Below, piece by piece: positions 45,076 to 53,995 of a DNA stretch of 64,000 bases. Origin of the DNA: CBDANW01 sp965197825 (GTDB taxonomy: Bacteria; Acidobacteriota; Vicinamibacteria; Marinacidobacterales; DATDRI01); assembly GCA_965197825.1 (NCBI GenBank), contig CBDANW010000003.1, positions 2,666,001-2,730,000 of the forward strand. Direction: 5' to 3'. The notes beneath the pieces were generated by a model. That model searched no databases and was not told the DNA's origin. It saw only the letters and a list, made by a program, of their open reading frames with translations. A program made the position numbers and the translations under genes. Numbering within the stretch: position 1 is the first letter of the stretch; each line of letters starts with the position of its first letter.

Positions 45076-46286
45076 CGACTGCGCTCCTCTACCCGTTCTC
45101 CATCTGCCAGTTCGTCTGGTCCTTCTACCACCACGCTCTCTCCGGGCGAAATCCCGGAAAGAACCAGCGCTTCCCCGTCTTCAATCGTTCCCAGCCTCAC
45201 CGCGCGTCGCTCGACCTGTCCATCACGAACGACGAAGACCACGTCTCGACCTTCGTCGCGGCTAACGGCTCCCTTCGGAATCCTGACCGCGCTGCCACCG
45301 GCTTGCTCCGCTTCGTCGCCCTGGAATGCCACCTTGACTCCCATGTCCGGAAGAACGCGCGGATCGAGCTCGTCAAACCCAATGCGCACTCGCACGGTCG
45401 CGCGATCGCGATCGGCGGTCGGGACGATGGCGATGACGTGACTCGGAATGCGCCAGGTTGGGTAAGCGTCGAGCGTAGCTTCGACCGTTTGCCCCGCTTG
45501 AACACGATTGATGTAGCTCTCGTTGACGTCGACCTCGATCTCGAGTGAACTCATGTCGACAACGGTCCCGATCCCGGTCCGGGTGAACCCTCCGCCGGCC
45601 GAGACCGGAGAGATCATCTCGCCCGGCTGTGCATTTTTGGTGGTGACGACGCCGTCGAAGGGCGCGCGGATGATCGTATCTTCCAGCTGTTGATTCCACA
45701 CCGCAATGCGTCTCTCCGCGACCGTTTCTTCTTCGCCCTGTCTCGCCATGCGCGCCTCGATGACGTCGACGCTGGCCTGCACCCGATCGAGCTCCGCTTG
45801 ACTGACCACCGAATCCGCGACGAGCGCCTTGGTCCGGTCGAGATTCAGATTCGCTTCGGCGAGCCGGACTTTCGTTTCCTCGAGTGCGGTTTTGACCGCT
45901 ACCAGCTCCGCGCGAGCCAGCCGAAAGCTGGCATCGACGTTGGTGGTGTCGAGACGCGCCAGGACTTGGCCTTCCTCGACGACCATGCCTTCTTCGATCA
46001 GCACCTCGAGAACCTTGGCCGTCACTTTGGAGGAAACGGTTGCCCGCCGACGCGCCGTCACATAACCGGATGCGTTCAGCACCGTCTGGCCCTCGCCGAG
46101 CTGAACTTCCTGTGCCAGCGCGGTAATCACTTCCGCTCCCATCGCCCGCGTCATCCACCATACGAGGGCCGCGACGACGAGGAACGCGCCGAAGAGCGCG
46201 AACCAAAGCCAGGATCGCGATAGATCTTCTACAATCGAAGAACGATCGATTCGCAAATCGTCAAGCGAGGATTTTCTCTCGGTCAT
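45072..46286 (-). CDS. Membrane fusion protein (HlyD/MacA-type adaptor) of the ABC exporter
   Basis: 404 residues from ATG 46286 (an alternative start at 46313 is possible; neither has a strong ribosome site). A cytosolic lead and one transmembrane helix (LWFALFGAFLVVAALVWWMT) are followed by a barrel-sandwich/lipoyl half (QTVLNASGYVTARRRATVSS), a helical hairpin (about 130-210), the second lipoyl half (IIRAPFDGVVTTKNAQPGEM), a beta-barrel and a membrane-proximal domain (GISPGESVVVEGPDEL). First gene of the operon; links the permeases to an outer-membrane channel not encoded here. Confidence 0.92.
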
Positions 46287-46331
46287 GGCGGGCACCGTCC
46301 AATCTTTCATCATAGCGATTCGCCAGAATGG

Positions 46332-46866
46332 GCGCCAGGAACGAATACCGGCGACTTCTGCCAAGAGTTTCCGGCCAAGCGCCTTACCCTTTACCGCGAG
46401 ACGACGTCGCTCGTCGTAGGCTGCTATCGCCTACTTGCTCGAAGAGAACAGAGTCCTCAAGGCTCGGCTTTGCGGGAGGAAGCTTCGTCTCACAGAAGTT
46501 CTGCGAGTTCGTGGTGGGAATGGCGAAGTCGAATCCGAGGTGGGGGTATACACGCATTCGCGGCGCCTCTCGAATCTCGGCGATACCGTAGCCAGGAGCA
46601 CCATCGCCAATATTCTGCGGGAACATGGCATCGAGCCCGCGCCGGATAGAGGTGAGCGAACGCCGTGGCGCACGTTTCTCGCCGCCCATTGGGGAACCGT
46701 TGCTGCGACTGACTTCTTCACCATTGAGGTCGCCACGGTCCGCAGGCTTGTGACCTACCATGTGCTCGTCGTCATCGAGCTGTCTTCGCGAAAAGTACAC
46801 ATTGCTGGAATCACTCCCCGGCCGGACGGCGCGTTCATGATGCAGGTCGGTCGGAATCTCACCGAC
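46332..46866 (+). pseudogene. Decayed rve transposase, a further family
   Basis: Pieces in two frames: LEENRVLKARLCGRKLRLT, then NPRWGYTRIRGA, then TIANILREHGIEPAPDRGER, VAATDFFTIEVATVRRLVTY, HVLVVIELSSRKVHIAGITP. At least two frameshifts; the C-terminal half is cut by a family A end at 46867. It lies just upstream of the exporter operon, on the opposite strand. Confidence 0.8.
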
Positions 46867-46994
46867 CCCGTCCTGTGCAAAAACTCGGCCCAGCCGGCAT
46901 TGACGAAAGAACTGCGCCTCTCGAAATCAGGCTAAAATTCTAGCACGCGAACAGGTTACGCGGCGGCCGCCAACACTTGACTGCGGAAGCACCC
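46867..46994. repeat. Family A terminus plus half of the 250-bp MITE
   Basis: CCGTCCTGTGCAAAAACTCG (about 24 bp) joins sequence matching 55535-55631 (GAAAGAACTGCGCCTCTCGA through TGACTGCGGAAGCACC), the right half of the second MITE type. Confidence 0.7.
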
Positions 46995-47095
46995 ATCGGT
47001 GCATCGGTTGCGTGACCTTCATCATTATTATTATCGGCACCCTGAGCATCAGCGGGGGAACCGTCCAGCGCAGCGGGCTTCTGGTCAGGCTCCAT
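46995..47095 (-). pseudogene. N-terminal scrap of a small acidic (phage-type) protein
   Basis: ATG 47095, with GGAGGAC upstream, encodes MEPDQKPAALDGSPADAQGA, DNNNDEGHATDAP before the MITE end. It lies downstream of the HTH genes on the same strand, so it is probably part of the same phage block. Unrecognised. Confidence 0.4.
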
Positions 47096-47156
47096 CGTTG
47101 TCCTCCGCCGTGATTCGGCCACGGGTGCTCCGCGATAGGCGGGGCGGACACGGACT

Positions 47157-47801
47157 CTATGCAGTCGGACGCGAATGCCCGAACTCGTCTACTGGATGAC
47201 CCGCCGCCAATAGCGCCTTCTGAATACTCCGCAGAACATCGGGTGCTTTCAGCATTTCGCTACTAAAGTGAGGATCGGAGGGGAGCACCAAGTCGCATAC
47301 ACGTCCATTTTTATCCCGTTTGTAGAATATGACAGTGGCTCGTCTATCGGGAGCCTTTCCTTCGTGAGCTGCTCCTTTTGCTTGTGGCCCCCACCTCTCG
47401 GGGAACCGCCGCGCGAGCAGCCACATCGAAGCCTCCGCCTTCGGCGGGCGAAACTTCGACACGATCTCGGCGGACTTGACCTTCCCGTCTTTCAACTGGC
47501 CGTTTAGGATTTCGCCGCCCTTGTATTTCACCGTCTGCCGGATAATCTTGCTCGCCCCAAGGGCGCTCCGCTCGATGTTATCGAGGTGAACCCATTCGAA
47601 GTGTGCCAGGGCCTCCTGGACGGACTCGTAAAATTCATGAAATAGACCGCCCTCTACCTTCCCACGTGCGATCCACCTGCAAAGTGTCTCTGGGGTTATG
47701 CCAGCGGACTGCGCTGCATCCTTATAGCTCATCCCTGCTCGAACGCACCTGAGGATCTTCTCTTGGCGCTCGGGGGTGAGTTTAGTTTTCCGTCCAGCCA
47801 T
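47157..47801 (-). CDS. Helix-turn-helix phage protein, terminase-small-subunit-like (paralogue 1)
   Basis: 214 residues from ATG 47801. MAGRKTKLTPERQEKILRCV, then an HTH (AGMSYKDAAQSAGITPETLC RWIARGK), a central helical part (FYESVQEALAHFEWVHLDNI, ERSALGASKIIRQ) and LLARRFPERWGP, a phrase typical of phage terminase small-subunit or HTH-packaging proteins. The C-terminus is unique. The frame is open upstream, but the shared MAGRKTKLT start with paralogue 2 fixes the start; no good ribosome site is visible. Confidence 0.7.
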   Translation of the reverse strand: MAGRKTKLTPERQEKILRCVRAGMSYKDAAQSAGITPETLCRWIARGKVEGGLFHEFYESVQEALAHFEWVHLDNIERSALGASKIIRQTVKYKGGEILNGQLKDGKVKSAEIVSKFRPPKAEASMWLLARRFPERWGPQAKGAAHEGKAPDRRATVIFYKRDKNGRVCDLVLPSDPHFSSEMLKAPDVLRSIQKALLAAGHPVDEFGHSRPTA

Positions 47802-47868
47802 GTTTGGGGGAATCTTAAAATTCACGGAATTGTCCGCGCTTGGCCTCTTTCCTGGCAATTGCGCAGTC

Positions 47869-48393
47869 TTATTCTCCCCCCATTCGGCGCATACGTCCAT
47901 TATCCGGTATCAGGTAAATGAGGGTGGGTTGTCTATCGCGAGCCTCTCCTTCGTGAGCTTCTCCTCTTGCTCGTGGCCCCCACCTATCGGGGAACCGCCG
48001 CGCGAGCAGCCACGCCGACCTCTTCCAGTTCCGCGGGCGAGACTCCGTCACGGTCGTAGCGTACTTGACCTTCCCGTCTTTCAACTGGCCGTTTAGGATT
48101 TCGCCGACCTCGTATCTCTCCGTCTGCCGGGTGATCTTGCTCTCCTCGAGGGCGCTCCGCTCGATGTTCTCGAGGTGAACCCATTCGAAGTGTGCCAGGG
48201 CCTCCTGGACGGACTCGTAAAATTCATGAAATAGGCCGCTCTCCGCCTTCTCCCCACGTGCGATCCACCTACAAAGCGTCTCTAGGGCTATGCCAGCGGA
48301 CTCCGCTGCCGCCTTATAGGTCATCCCTGCTCGAACGCACTTGAGGATCTTCTCTTGGCGCTCGGGGGTGAGTTTGGTTTTCCGCCCAGCCAT
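47869..48393 (-). CDS. Helix-turn-helix phage protein, terminase-small-subunit-like (paralogue 2)
   Basis: 174 residues from ATG 48393. About 75 percent identical to paralogue 1 over the first 150 residues (MAGRKTKLTPERQEKILKCV; AAESAGIALETLCRWIARG; LLARRFPDRWGP), with a different short C-terminus (LIYLIPDNGRMRRMGGE). A tandem duplicate 67 bp upstream of paralogue 1 on the same strand. In phages such HTH proteins recognise packaging sites; the role here is inference. Confidence 0.7.
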   Translation of the reverse strand: MAGRKTKLTPERQEKILKCVRAGMTYKAAAESAGIALETLCRWIARGEKAESGLFHEFYESVQEALAHFEWVHLENIERSALEESKITRQTERYEVGEILNGQLKDGKVKYATTVTESRPRNWKRSAWLLARRFPDRWGPRARGEAHEGEARDRQPTLIYLIPDNGRMRRMGGE

Positions 48394-48409
48394 TTTTCTG
48401 GGAATTTTA

Positions 48410-48522
48410 CCATAGGTTCCGTTCTTGATAAAATTGACGAGATAGGCCGCTCTTGGCCTGCTCCCCACGCGTGATCCAGGCGTAGAACGTGGCCTTATTG
48501 ACGCCTGCGACGTCTGCGACCT
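48410..48522 (-). pseudogene. Third tandem HTH paralogue, fragment
   Basis: EVADVAGVNKATFYAWITRG then EQAKSGLSRQFYQE: the helix-turn-helix of a third member of the tandem family, more divergent. The N-terminus is cut by family A (48523) and the rest is missing before paralogue 2 begins at 48393. Confidence 0.6.
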
Positions 48523-49156
48523 CGTCCTGTGCCAAAACTCGGCCCTTTTGAAATAGACCATCAATCAGCAGCTTAGTGTCTGTGTTTGCGACCGGGCCAA
48601 GGGCCGTAGGCTTTACAATCGTCTGGCCCGAGGGTGTTATCTTCAGCTCCATGATGACCTACCACGTGCAATTCCTACTGCTCGTTCTGGCTGGCTGGGT
48701 CAACCGCCAGCAGCAGGATGTGATCGACTACCAGCAAGAGGAGAACCGTGTGCTCCGAGCCGGGCTTCGGGGCAAGCGTCTCAAGCTCTCGGACGACGAC
48801 CGGCGTAGGCTCGCCGTCAAGGCCCAGGCTTTAGGCCGCGAGGCGCTGGCCCAGATTGCGTCCGTTGCCACACCCGCTACGCTTCTGCGCTGGTACCGCT
48901 GCCTCATCGCAGCCAAGTACGATGGCAGCAAGAACCGGAGCCCAGGCCGACCTCCGACGGCGAAGGAATATCCGTGAACTCATTGTGCGCGTGGCGCGCG
49001 AGAACCCGACGTGGGGATATACGCGCCTGCGGGGCGCACTCAAGAACCTCGGACATGAACTCGGACGCAACACCATCAAGAGGGTCCTCGCCGAGCACGG
49101 TATCGCGCCGGCTCCGGAGCGGGGCAAGAGCATGTCGTGGAGCACCTTCATCAAGG
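48523..49156 (+). mobile_element. IS family A copy 5, truncated and frameshifted
   Basis: Left end at 48523; transposase from ATG 48651. GGCGAAGGAATATCCG in place of GGCGAAGGACATCCG shifts the frame near 48968. The element stops at 49156 (GAGCACCTTCATCAAGGC), where a family C end begins. The catalytic core is lost. Confidence 0.85.
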
Positions 49157-49420
49157 CCGTCCTGTCCAAAAATACAAACGAACTCAAGATCAGAGCCAAA
49201 ATGGCCCCGAATTGCCTGTTTTTCCCTGTTTCTCATTGGTTTCCAGCCAAGACCGGCCAGCTCCGGTCGACCTGTGATCCGCAAAAAAAAAGAAGATCGC
49301 GTACCGCTGGATCGACTTTTTGCGGAGCACAGGTGCGCACGGCTGGCCGGATGGGTGGTGGGACACGCCACGGGCGGGGAACAGCCCCCAAGGCCGAGAC
49401 GGGACTGGACTTTGCCGGGG
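49157..49420. repeat. Compound block: family C end, spacer, 59-bp D mini-element, GTGCGCAC repeat
   Basis: Reverse of the block at 2747-2917: family C end 49157-49192 (CGTCCTGTCCAAAAATACAA), spacer with TTTTTCCCTGTTTCTCATTG, D mini-element 49273-49331. About 90 bp of the GTGCGCAC repeat family follows, as at 2567-2650. No gene. Confidence 0.75.
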
Positions 49421-49433
49421 AGAAGAGCGCCTG

Positions 49434-49955
49434 CTAGTGGCTTGAGAGGGGATCGAACAACGGCACCGAGGAGCCACACTGCCGCGCGTGCACCACCTTC
49501 TCGTACTCTTCTCTGGGGACGGACGGTCCCTGTCGAGAGCAGTACTTGTCGAAAACCTCGGTCAGGTTCTGCGCCACCATCTCGTCGTTCATCATCTCTA
49601 TATGTCGTCGCTCAAGCATGTGCACGAGCTCGCCGTCTTTGAAAAGAGCCACCGACGGTGAGCTCGGAGCAACGCCGACCATGTGCTCTCTGGCGCGCTC
49701 CGTGGCCTCACGGTCCACGCCGGCGAAGACCGTCGTGAGGTGATCGGGAATTGTGCTGTGTTGCAGGGCGCGAGTCACACCCGGGCGCGCCGAGCCGGCA
49801 GCACATCCACAAACCGAGTTCACCACCACGAGCGTTGTCCCAGGCCTCTTCAAGGCCTCGTCGACGTTCTCTCTTGTTTGCACGGGCTCGACCCCGCATT
49901 GGGCAAGCTCCTCCCACATGGGCCGAACACCCTCGGGATCGTAAAGTGGCTGCAT
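49434..49955 (-). CDS. BrxA/BrxB-family bacilliredoxin
   Basis: 173 residues from ATG 49955 with GGAGAG upstream. Thioredoxin-fold protein that removes bacillithiol or similar thiols from mixed disulfides in the cytosol. The family CGC active site is in VVVNSVCGCAAGSARPGV (about residue 50), and conserved cis-Pro region in SSPSVALFKDGELVHMLERR. About 25 residues longer at the C-terminus than typical members (SRQGPSVPREEYEKVVHARQ). Single gene, intact. Confidence 0.9.
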   Translation of the reverse strand: MQPLYDPEGVRPMWEELAQCGVEPVQTRENVDEALKRPGTTLVVVNSVCGCAAGSARPGVTRALQHSTIPDHLTTVFAGVDREATERAREHMVGVAPSSPSVALFKDGELVHMLERRHIEMMNDEMVAQNLTEVFDKYCSRQGPSVPREEYEKVVHARQCGSSVPLFDPLSSH

Positions 49956-50083
49956 TTGTCTCTCCTCTCCTCGCTGTCTGTTTAGAGATTACGCTAGCCT
50001 GCAATCCCGGAGAAATCAACCCGGTCATTCAAGTGCTGCGAACCAAGCATAGACACGTCTATTCCGAAACGTCCCGACAAGCC

Positions 50084-50290
50084 GGTCTTGAGTTCGTTTG
50101 TGTTTTTGGACACGACGGGAGTACGTCGTCTACTATCATCACGAGAGGAATCGTCAAGGCGAGGAGAATCTACTGCTGTTCCCAGCCAGCGAATAGTTAC
50201 CCCCGTCCGAGCGCAAGGTGCGCTCCCGTGAACGGCTTGGCGGGCTGCTACGTTTCTACCATCGGGAAGCCGCATGAGTATTTTGACCTC
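50084..50290 (+). repeat. Family C end joined to the 3' end of IS family B
   Basis: Bases 50084-50117 are a family C end (CTTGAGTTCGTTTGTGTTTT). Bases 50119-50290 encode the decayed tail of the family B transposase (VYYHHERNRQGEENLLLFPA, then RSRERLGGLLRFYHREAA) and its terminus GAGTATTTTGACCTCAC. Confidence 0.75.
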
Positions 50291-50418
50291 ACGGCTTTGG
50301 CCGAACTGAAAGCTTTATTTAGAACGTACTCACGTATACACTGCACCTCCAAGCTGGGGTGTGTCTGCGATGGGTTCCGGCAGTCTATGTTTCGGACAAT
50401 CCCTTGCTTGGACTTGTC

Positions 50419-51183
50419 ATGCCTCTACCCGCCCAACTACTCAATGCTGTGTCTTCACCGGGCGGTGGAAAGATCGCTATCGTGGTGGGTGCCGGTTGTT
50501 CGGTTGAAGCACCGACGTGCGTTCCGGTGGCAAGCGACTGCTCGGTGGAAGTGCATCGGCGTCTCGTTGCGAATGGCGTGCTCCAGAATGGTGACTGCCC
50601 TGATCCCACTGACCTGTCGCTGGTGGCTGATGCAGTATTCGCGAAGAAGCAGTCGCAGCGAGACGTAGTCGAATTACTTCGCGACCAGTACGACCTAAAG
50701 CTGGTACCCCCCAACGACGGGTACCGCATCGCGGCAGCGATGCTCTGCGAGGGCGCCGTGTCCTCCATCCTTACCCTCAACTTCGACCTTGCCCTGTCGA
50801 ACGCGCTCAGTGAGCTTGGTGCTGGGCACATGGTCGGAGTAATTGAGTGCCCAGAGGATTTACCGAGGCAGAAACGCATCAACGTTTGCTACCTTCACCG
50901 AAACGTCAATGCGGCGGATCCGGAATCCTGGGTGCTTCGTACCTCCGCCCTCAATGACGATTGGAATAACACTTGGTGTCAGGTTGTCACCACCAGTGTA
51001 CTGGCGACGCCCGTCGTAGTGTTCGCTGGAATTGGAAGTCCAGCGAGAGTACTAATCGAGAGCGCGAAGCTGATTCGCACCGTGCTGCCAGTAACGAAGA
51101 AGCTTTTCCAGATTGACCCGCTGACCGGGCTGTTTCGAAGTCTTTTCAGGAATTGGCACTTGACCACGGCGACTACATCCAAT
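50419..51183 (+). pseudogene. SIR2-like NADase-domain protein, 3'-truncated by IS256-b
   Basis: 255 residues remain from ATG 50419 (a GTG at 50359 is also in frame). SIR2-type motifs: IAIVVGAGCSVEAPT (NAD loop), ILTLNFDLALSNAL (Asn-Asp), NVCYLHRNVNA (catalytic His) and VVVFAGIGSPARVLIES. Standalone SIR2-like domains of this form are effectors that destroy NAD in anti-phage systems, usually with a C-terminal sensor domain or a partner gene. Here IS256-b cuts the protein after TTATTSNE; five IS-encoded residues follow. Any sensor part or partner is gone from this locus. Confidence 0.8.
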
Positions 51184-52555
51184 GAGCTACCCTCAGAAGG
51201 TGTGGAAATAAAGTAAAGGCGGAGTAACCTTCCGCGTCACGAAACACGGCGTGAAGGGGCCAACGGAAGGAGACACCGCCATGAAGGAAAAGACCACAGG
51301 ACGACGGAGCTCGTCAAGGGTGGCTTGGGAGTCGCTGGAGAAGTGGGCGAGGCTTGAGATCCAGGATTGGGTGCAGGAGCTGATGGTAGCCGAAGTCACG
51401 GAGCTTCTCGGGCGTGAGAAATCGGAGAGACGGAAGCCCGTGGACACAACGGCGGGCTATCGAAATGGATACGGTAAGCCTCGGAAGCTGACGATGAGCG
51501 TGGGCACAGTGACGGTTCGCCGGCCGAGAGTACGGGACGTGGAGGAGAGGTTCGAAAGTCGAGTGCTTCCGCTGTTCAAGCGTCGGAGCGAAACGGTGAG
51601 CGAGTTGATTCCGGAGCTGTACCTGCATGGACTAGCTCACGGAGATTTCGATCTGTCGCTCCGCGGGCTTCTAGGGGAGGACGCTCCACTTTCTCCCAGC
51701 ACGGTGTCGCGGCTGAAACAGAAATGGCAGGGAGAGTACGAGCAGTGGCTAGCTCGCCCACTGGAAGAACTCGAGCTCGTGTACCTGTGGGTAGATGGCG
51801 TGTACGTGAAGGCCGGCCTTGAGAAGGACAAGGCGGCGGTGCTAGTTGCGGTTGGTGGCCTGTCCGACGGGACGAAAATCGTCCTGACGCTGGAGGCCGG
51901 GCATCGAGAATCCGAAGCGTCATGGTCGTCGCTGCTACGGAGACTGAAGAAGCGCGGTCTGAGATGTCCCCGTTTGGTGATCGGTGACGGTCATCTCGGC
52001 ATCTGGGCCGCGACCCGAAACGTATTTCCAGAAGCTGAGGAACAGCGGTGCTGGAACCACCGAATCCTCAACGTACTGGACCGGATTCCGAAAAGGGACC
52101 AGGCGCAGGCCAAGCCGCTGTTGACGGCGATCCCCTACGCCACCAGCCTGCAGGAGTGCGAGACGAAGAAGGCCAAGTTCCAGGATTGGTGCTTGCGCAA
52201 GGGTCTTCCGGGGGCCGCGCACGTGCTCGACGAGGACTGGGAGCGGATGGTCAGCTTTTATTCCTTTCCCAAGCCTCACTGGCAACACCTTCGCACGAGC
52301 AACGTCGTGGAGTCACCGTTCGCTGCACTGAGATTGAGAACGGATGCGGCCAAAAGGTTCAAGAAAGTCGAGTCCGCCACTGCGACAATCTTCAAACTGC
52401 TTCTGGTTGCGGAGAAGAATTTTCGCCGGCTCAACGCACCGGAGCTGATGCGAGAGGTTCACCTGGGCGTTCGATTTGAAGATGGAGACAGGGTAACGGA
52501 GTCGTCGAAGGTTGCTGCTGCCTGAACTTTTTTACACACCTATTGACAAGAGCTC
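51184..52555 (+). mobile_element. IS256-b copy 2
   Basis: 1372 bp, same ends as copy 1. Left octamer CATCCAAT, right octamer CGCTATTC: no duplication. The left flank is the SIR2 gene, the right flank a family A transposase broken within two bases of the break next to copy 1. Confidence 0.9.
51281..52525 (+). CDS. IS256-family transposase (second type), copy 2
   Basis: 414 residues, identical in protein to the copy at 23047-24291; one synonymous base differs near 51460 (TAT for TAC). Same DDE residues and ribosome site. Confidence 0.93.
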   Translation: MKEKTTGRRSSSRVAWESLEKWARLEIQDWVQELMVAEVTELLGREKSERRKPVDTTAGYRNGYGKPRKLTMSVGTVTVRRPRVRDVEERFESRVLPLFKRRSETVSELIPELYLHGLAHGDFDLSLRGLLGEDAPLSPSTVSRLKQKWQGEYEQWLARPLEELELVYLWVDGVYVKAGLEKDKAAVLVAVGGLSDGTKIVLTLEAGHRESEASWSSLLRRLKKRGLRCPRLVIGDGHLGIWAATRNVFPEAEEQRCWNHRILNVLDRIPKRDQAQAKPLLTAIPYATSLQECETKKAKFQDWCLRKGLPGAAHVLDEDWERMVSFYSFPKPHWQHLRTSNVVESPFAALRLRTDAAKRFKKVESATATIFKLLLVAEKNFRRLNAPELMREVHLGVRFEDGDRVTESSKVAAA

Positions 52556-53117
52556 CGCTATTCACCGAGGCGGTACGTGGGCTGTTGAGAGATTCAGGCG
52601 TGAAGCCCCTGCGCCTTCCCGCCAATAGTCCGAATCTGAACGCATACACGGAAAGATTCGTTCTCTCCATACGTCGAGAGTGTCTCGACCGCTTCGTACC
52701 TCTCAGCGAGCGACACCTGCGCACAGCGGTAACCGAATACGTAGTGCACTATCACACAGAACGGAACCACCAAGGTCTCGGCAACGAGCTCCTCACACCT
52801 CTGCCGGCAAGCGCGAATGACACTGGCCCCATCGTGTCGCGAGAGCGACTTGGGGGCATTCTCAACTATTACTGCCGTGCCGCGTAGATGGTCGCCGGCG
52901 ACGGTAGCCCCTCGGCGGGCTCGACCGGCGTAGCGTGGAAACAGCTTCAGGAACATGCTTCGATATTCGCTCTCGACTAGGTGGTCATCTGCATGGTGAC
53001 GACCCGCCCGCCCAAGACGATTGTAAAGCCCACGGCCCTTGGCCCGGTCGCAAACACAGACACTAAGTTGCTGATTTATGGCCTATTTCAAAAGGGCCGA
53101 GTTTTGGCACAGGACGG
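52556..53117 (+). mobile_element. IS family A right part (copy 6) joined to an inverted left end
   Basis: From CGCTATTCACCGAGGCGG the transposase C-terminus reads LFTEAVRGLLRDSGVKPLRL to LGGILNYYCRAA (stop 52887). From 52951 the right-end region joins an inverted left end (GACGATTGTAAAGCCCACGG through GGCACAGGACGG), as at 40411-40577. The 5' two thirds of the transposase are missing, removed at IS256-b. Confidence 0.8.
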
Positions 53118-53126
53118 GCAAGCGTG

Positions 53127-53291
53127 GGTGCTTCCGCCATTAAGTGTTGGTGAGATGACGCTAAGACTTTACGCTGCATTAAATTACAGCCAAAATAGCG
53201 CTCACGACCTTCGCCGCGCGCTAAATGGAGCGTAAGCGCTTTTTTGCAAATGGATACGTACACATCACCAACAGCAAACAGCGCAAGCACC
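53127..53291. mobile_element. 166-bp MITE, copy 3
   Basis: 165 bp, same orientation as copy 1 (GGTGCTTCCGCCATTAAGTG ... AACAGCGCAAGCACC). One base shorter in a T run. About nine bases separate it from the family A end. Confidence 0.85.
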
Positions 53292-53312
53292 GGTGCTGTT
53301 GCGGGTGCTTCC

Positions 53313-53375
53313 TGTGCTCCGCAAAAAGTCGGTCCACCGTTGATTGCGCGGTTTAGACCTGCCACGATCAGCTGC
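53313..53375 (+). repeat. Family D end
   Basis: TGTGCTCCGCAAAAAGTCGG then TTGATTGCGCGGTTTAGACC; a solo terminus, same as 4340-4440 for the first 60 bp. Confidence 0.65.
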
Positions 53376-53477
53376 TTCGCGCCGATCGCAAATTGAAATT
53401 CTCGTTCAAGGGGAAACCGTAGTACCCTGGGGGCGTCTTTCAATACAAAAAGGGGCAGCGCCATTTGGAGGAGAACT

Positions 53478-53720
53478 ATGACAAAAGCGCGAGTGTTGAC
53501 GCGGTCGGAACTAGCCGAGCATTTGGGTGTCGATAAACAGATGGTAACGAAATGGGAGCGGTCTGGGATGCCGGTCCACACTAGAGGGCGCGGCGTGGCG
53601 TCTCAATTCCGTCTGGGGGAGGTCCGGGCGTGGCTAAGGGTGCGGGAAGCCAAAGCGGCGAAGAAGGCGAAGAAGGCGAAGAAGACAGCGAAGGATACTG
53701 TCAAATTGACGAAAAGCTAG
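53478..53720 (+). CDS. Nu1-like terminase small subunit / HTH DNA-packaging protein
   Basis: 80 residues from ATG 53478 with GGAGGAG upstream. A MerR/Nu1-type winged helix-turn-helix: LTRSELAEHLGVDKQMVTKW, ERSGMPVHTRGRGVASQFRL, GEVRAWL. This is the usual form of phage lambda gpNu1-like proteins that bind the packaging site. The tail is a run of Lys/Ala repeats (AAKKAKKAKKAKKTAKD), which could bind DNA. No large terminase follows directly; one is at 26474-27910. Confidence 0.75.
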   Translation: MTKARVLTRSELAEHLGVDKQMVTKWERSGMPVHTRGRGVASQFRLGEVRAWLRVREAKAAKKAKKAKKTAKDTVKLTKS

Positions 53721-53811
53721 CGTCTCCTGCGGATGGTAGCCAGGATTACCGGGCTGCACCATCGCGAGAATTCCCGTACCGGAAGCGATTTCTTTGACCA
53801 GGCAGCTCTTA

Positions 53812-53880
53812 CTTGGACTCGTCCTCGGGCGCGGTGACTGCTGTTACTTTTATCGTGTTGGTCTCTTCGTCAAGCTCCCC
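53812..53880 (-). pseudogene. C-terminal scrap of an unknown gene
   Basis: Minus strand: ELDEETNTIKVTAVTAPEDE, SK, stop. It is cut upstream by the family A right end at 53880. Coding-like, but too short to identify. Confidence 0.3.
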
Positions 53881-53920
53881 CGTCCTGTGCCAAAACTTGA
53901 TCCACTGGCAACGTTACAAA
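53880..53920 (+). repeat. Solo right end of IS family A
   Basis: CGTCCTGTGCCAAAACTTGA then CCACTGGCAACGTTAC: the right-end type of family A, without an element. Confidence 0.7.
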
Positions 53921-53995
53921 TCGGCATCTGAGCGACGCCACTTCCGGGACATCGCCCTGGTGAGAACTACTTCCGGCTGCTCGTGACACTTCCCT

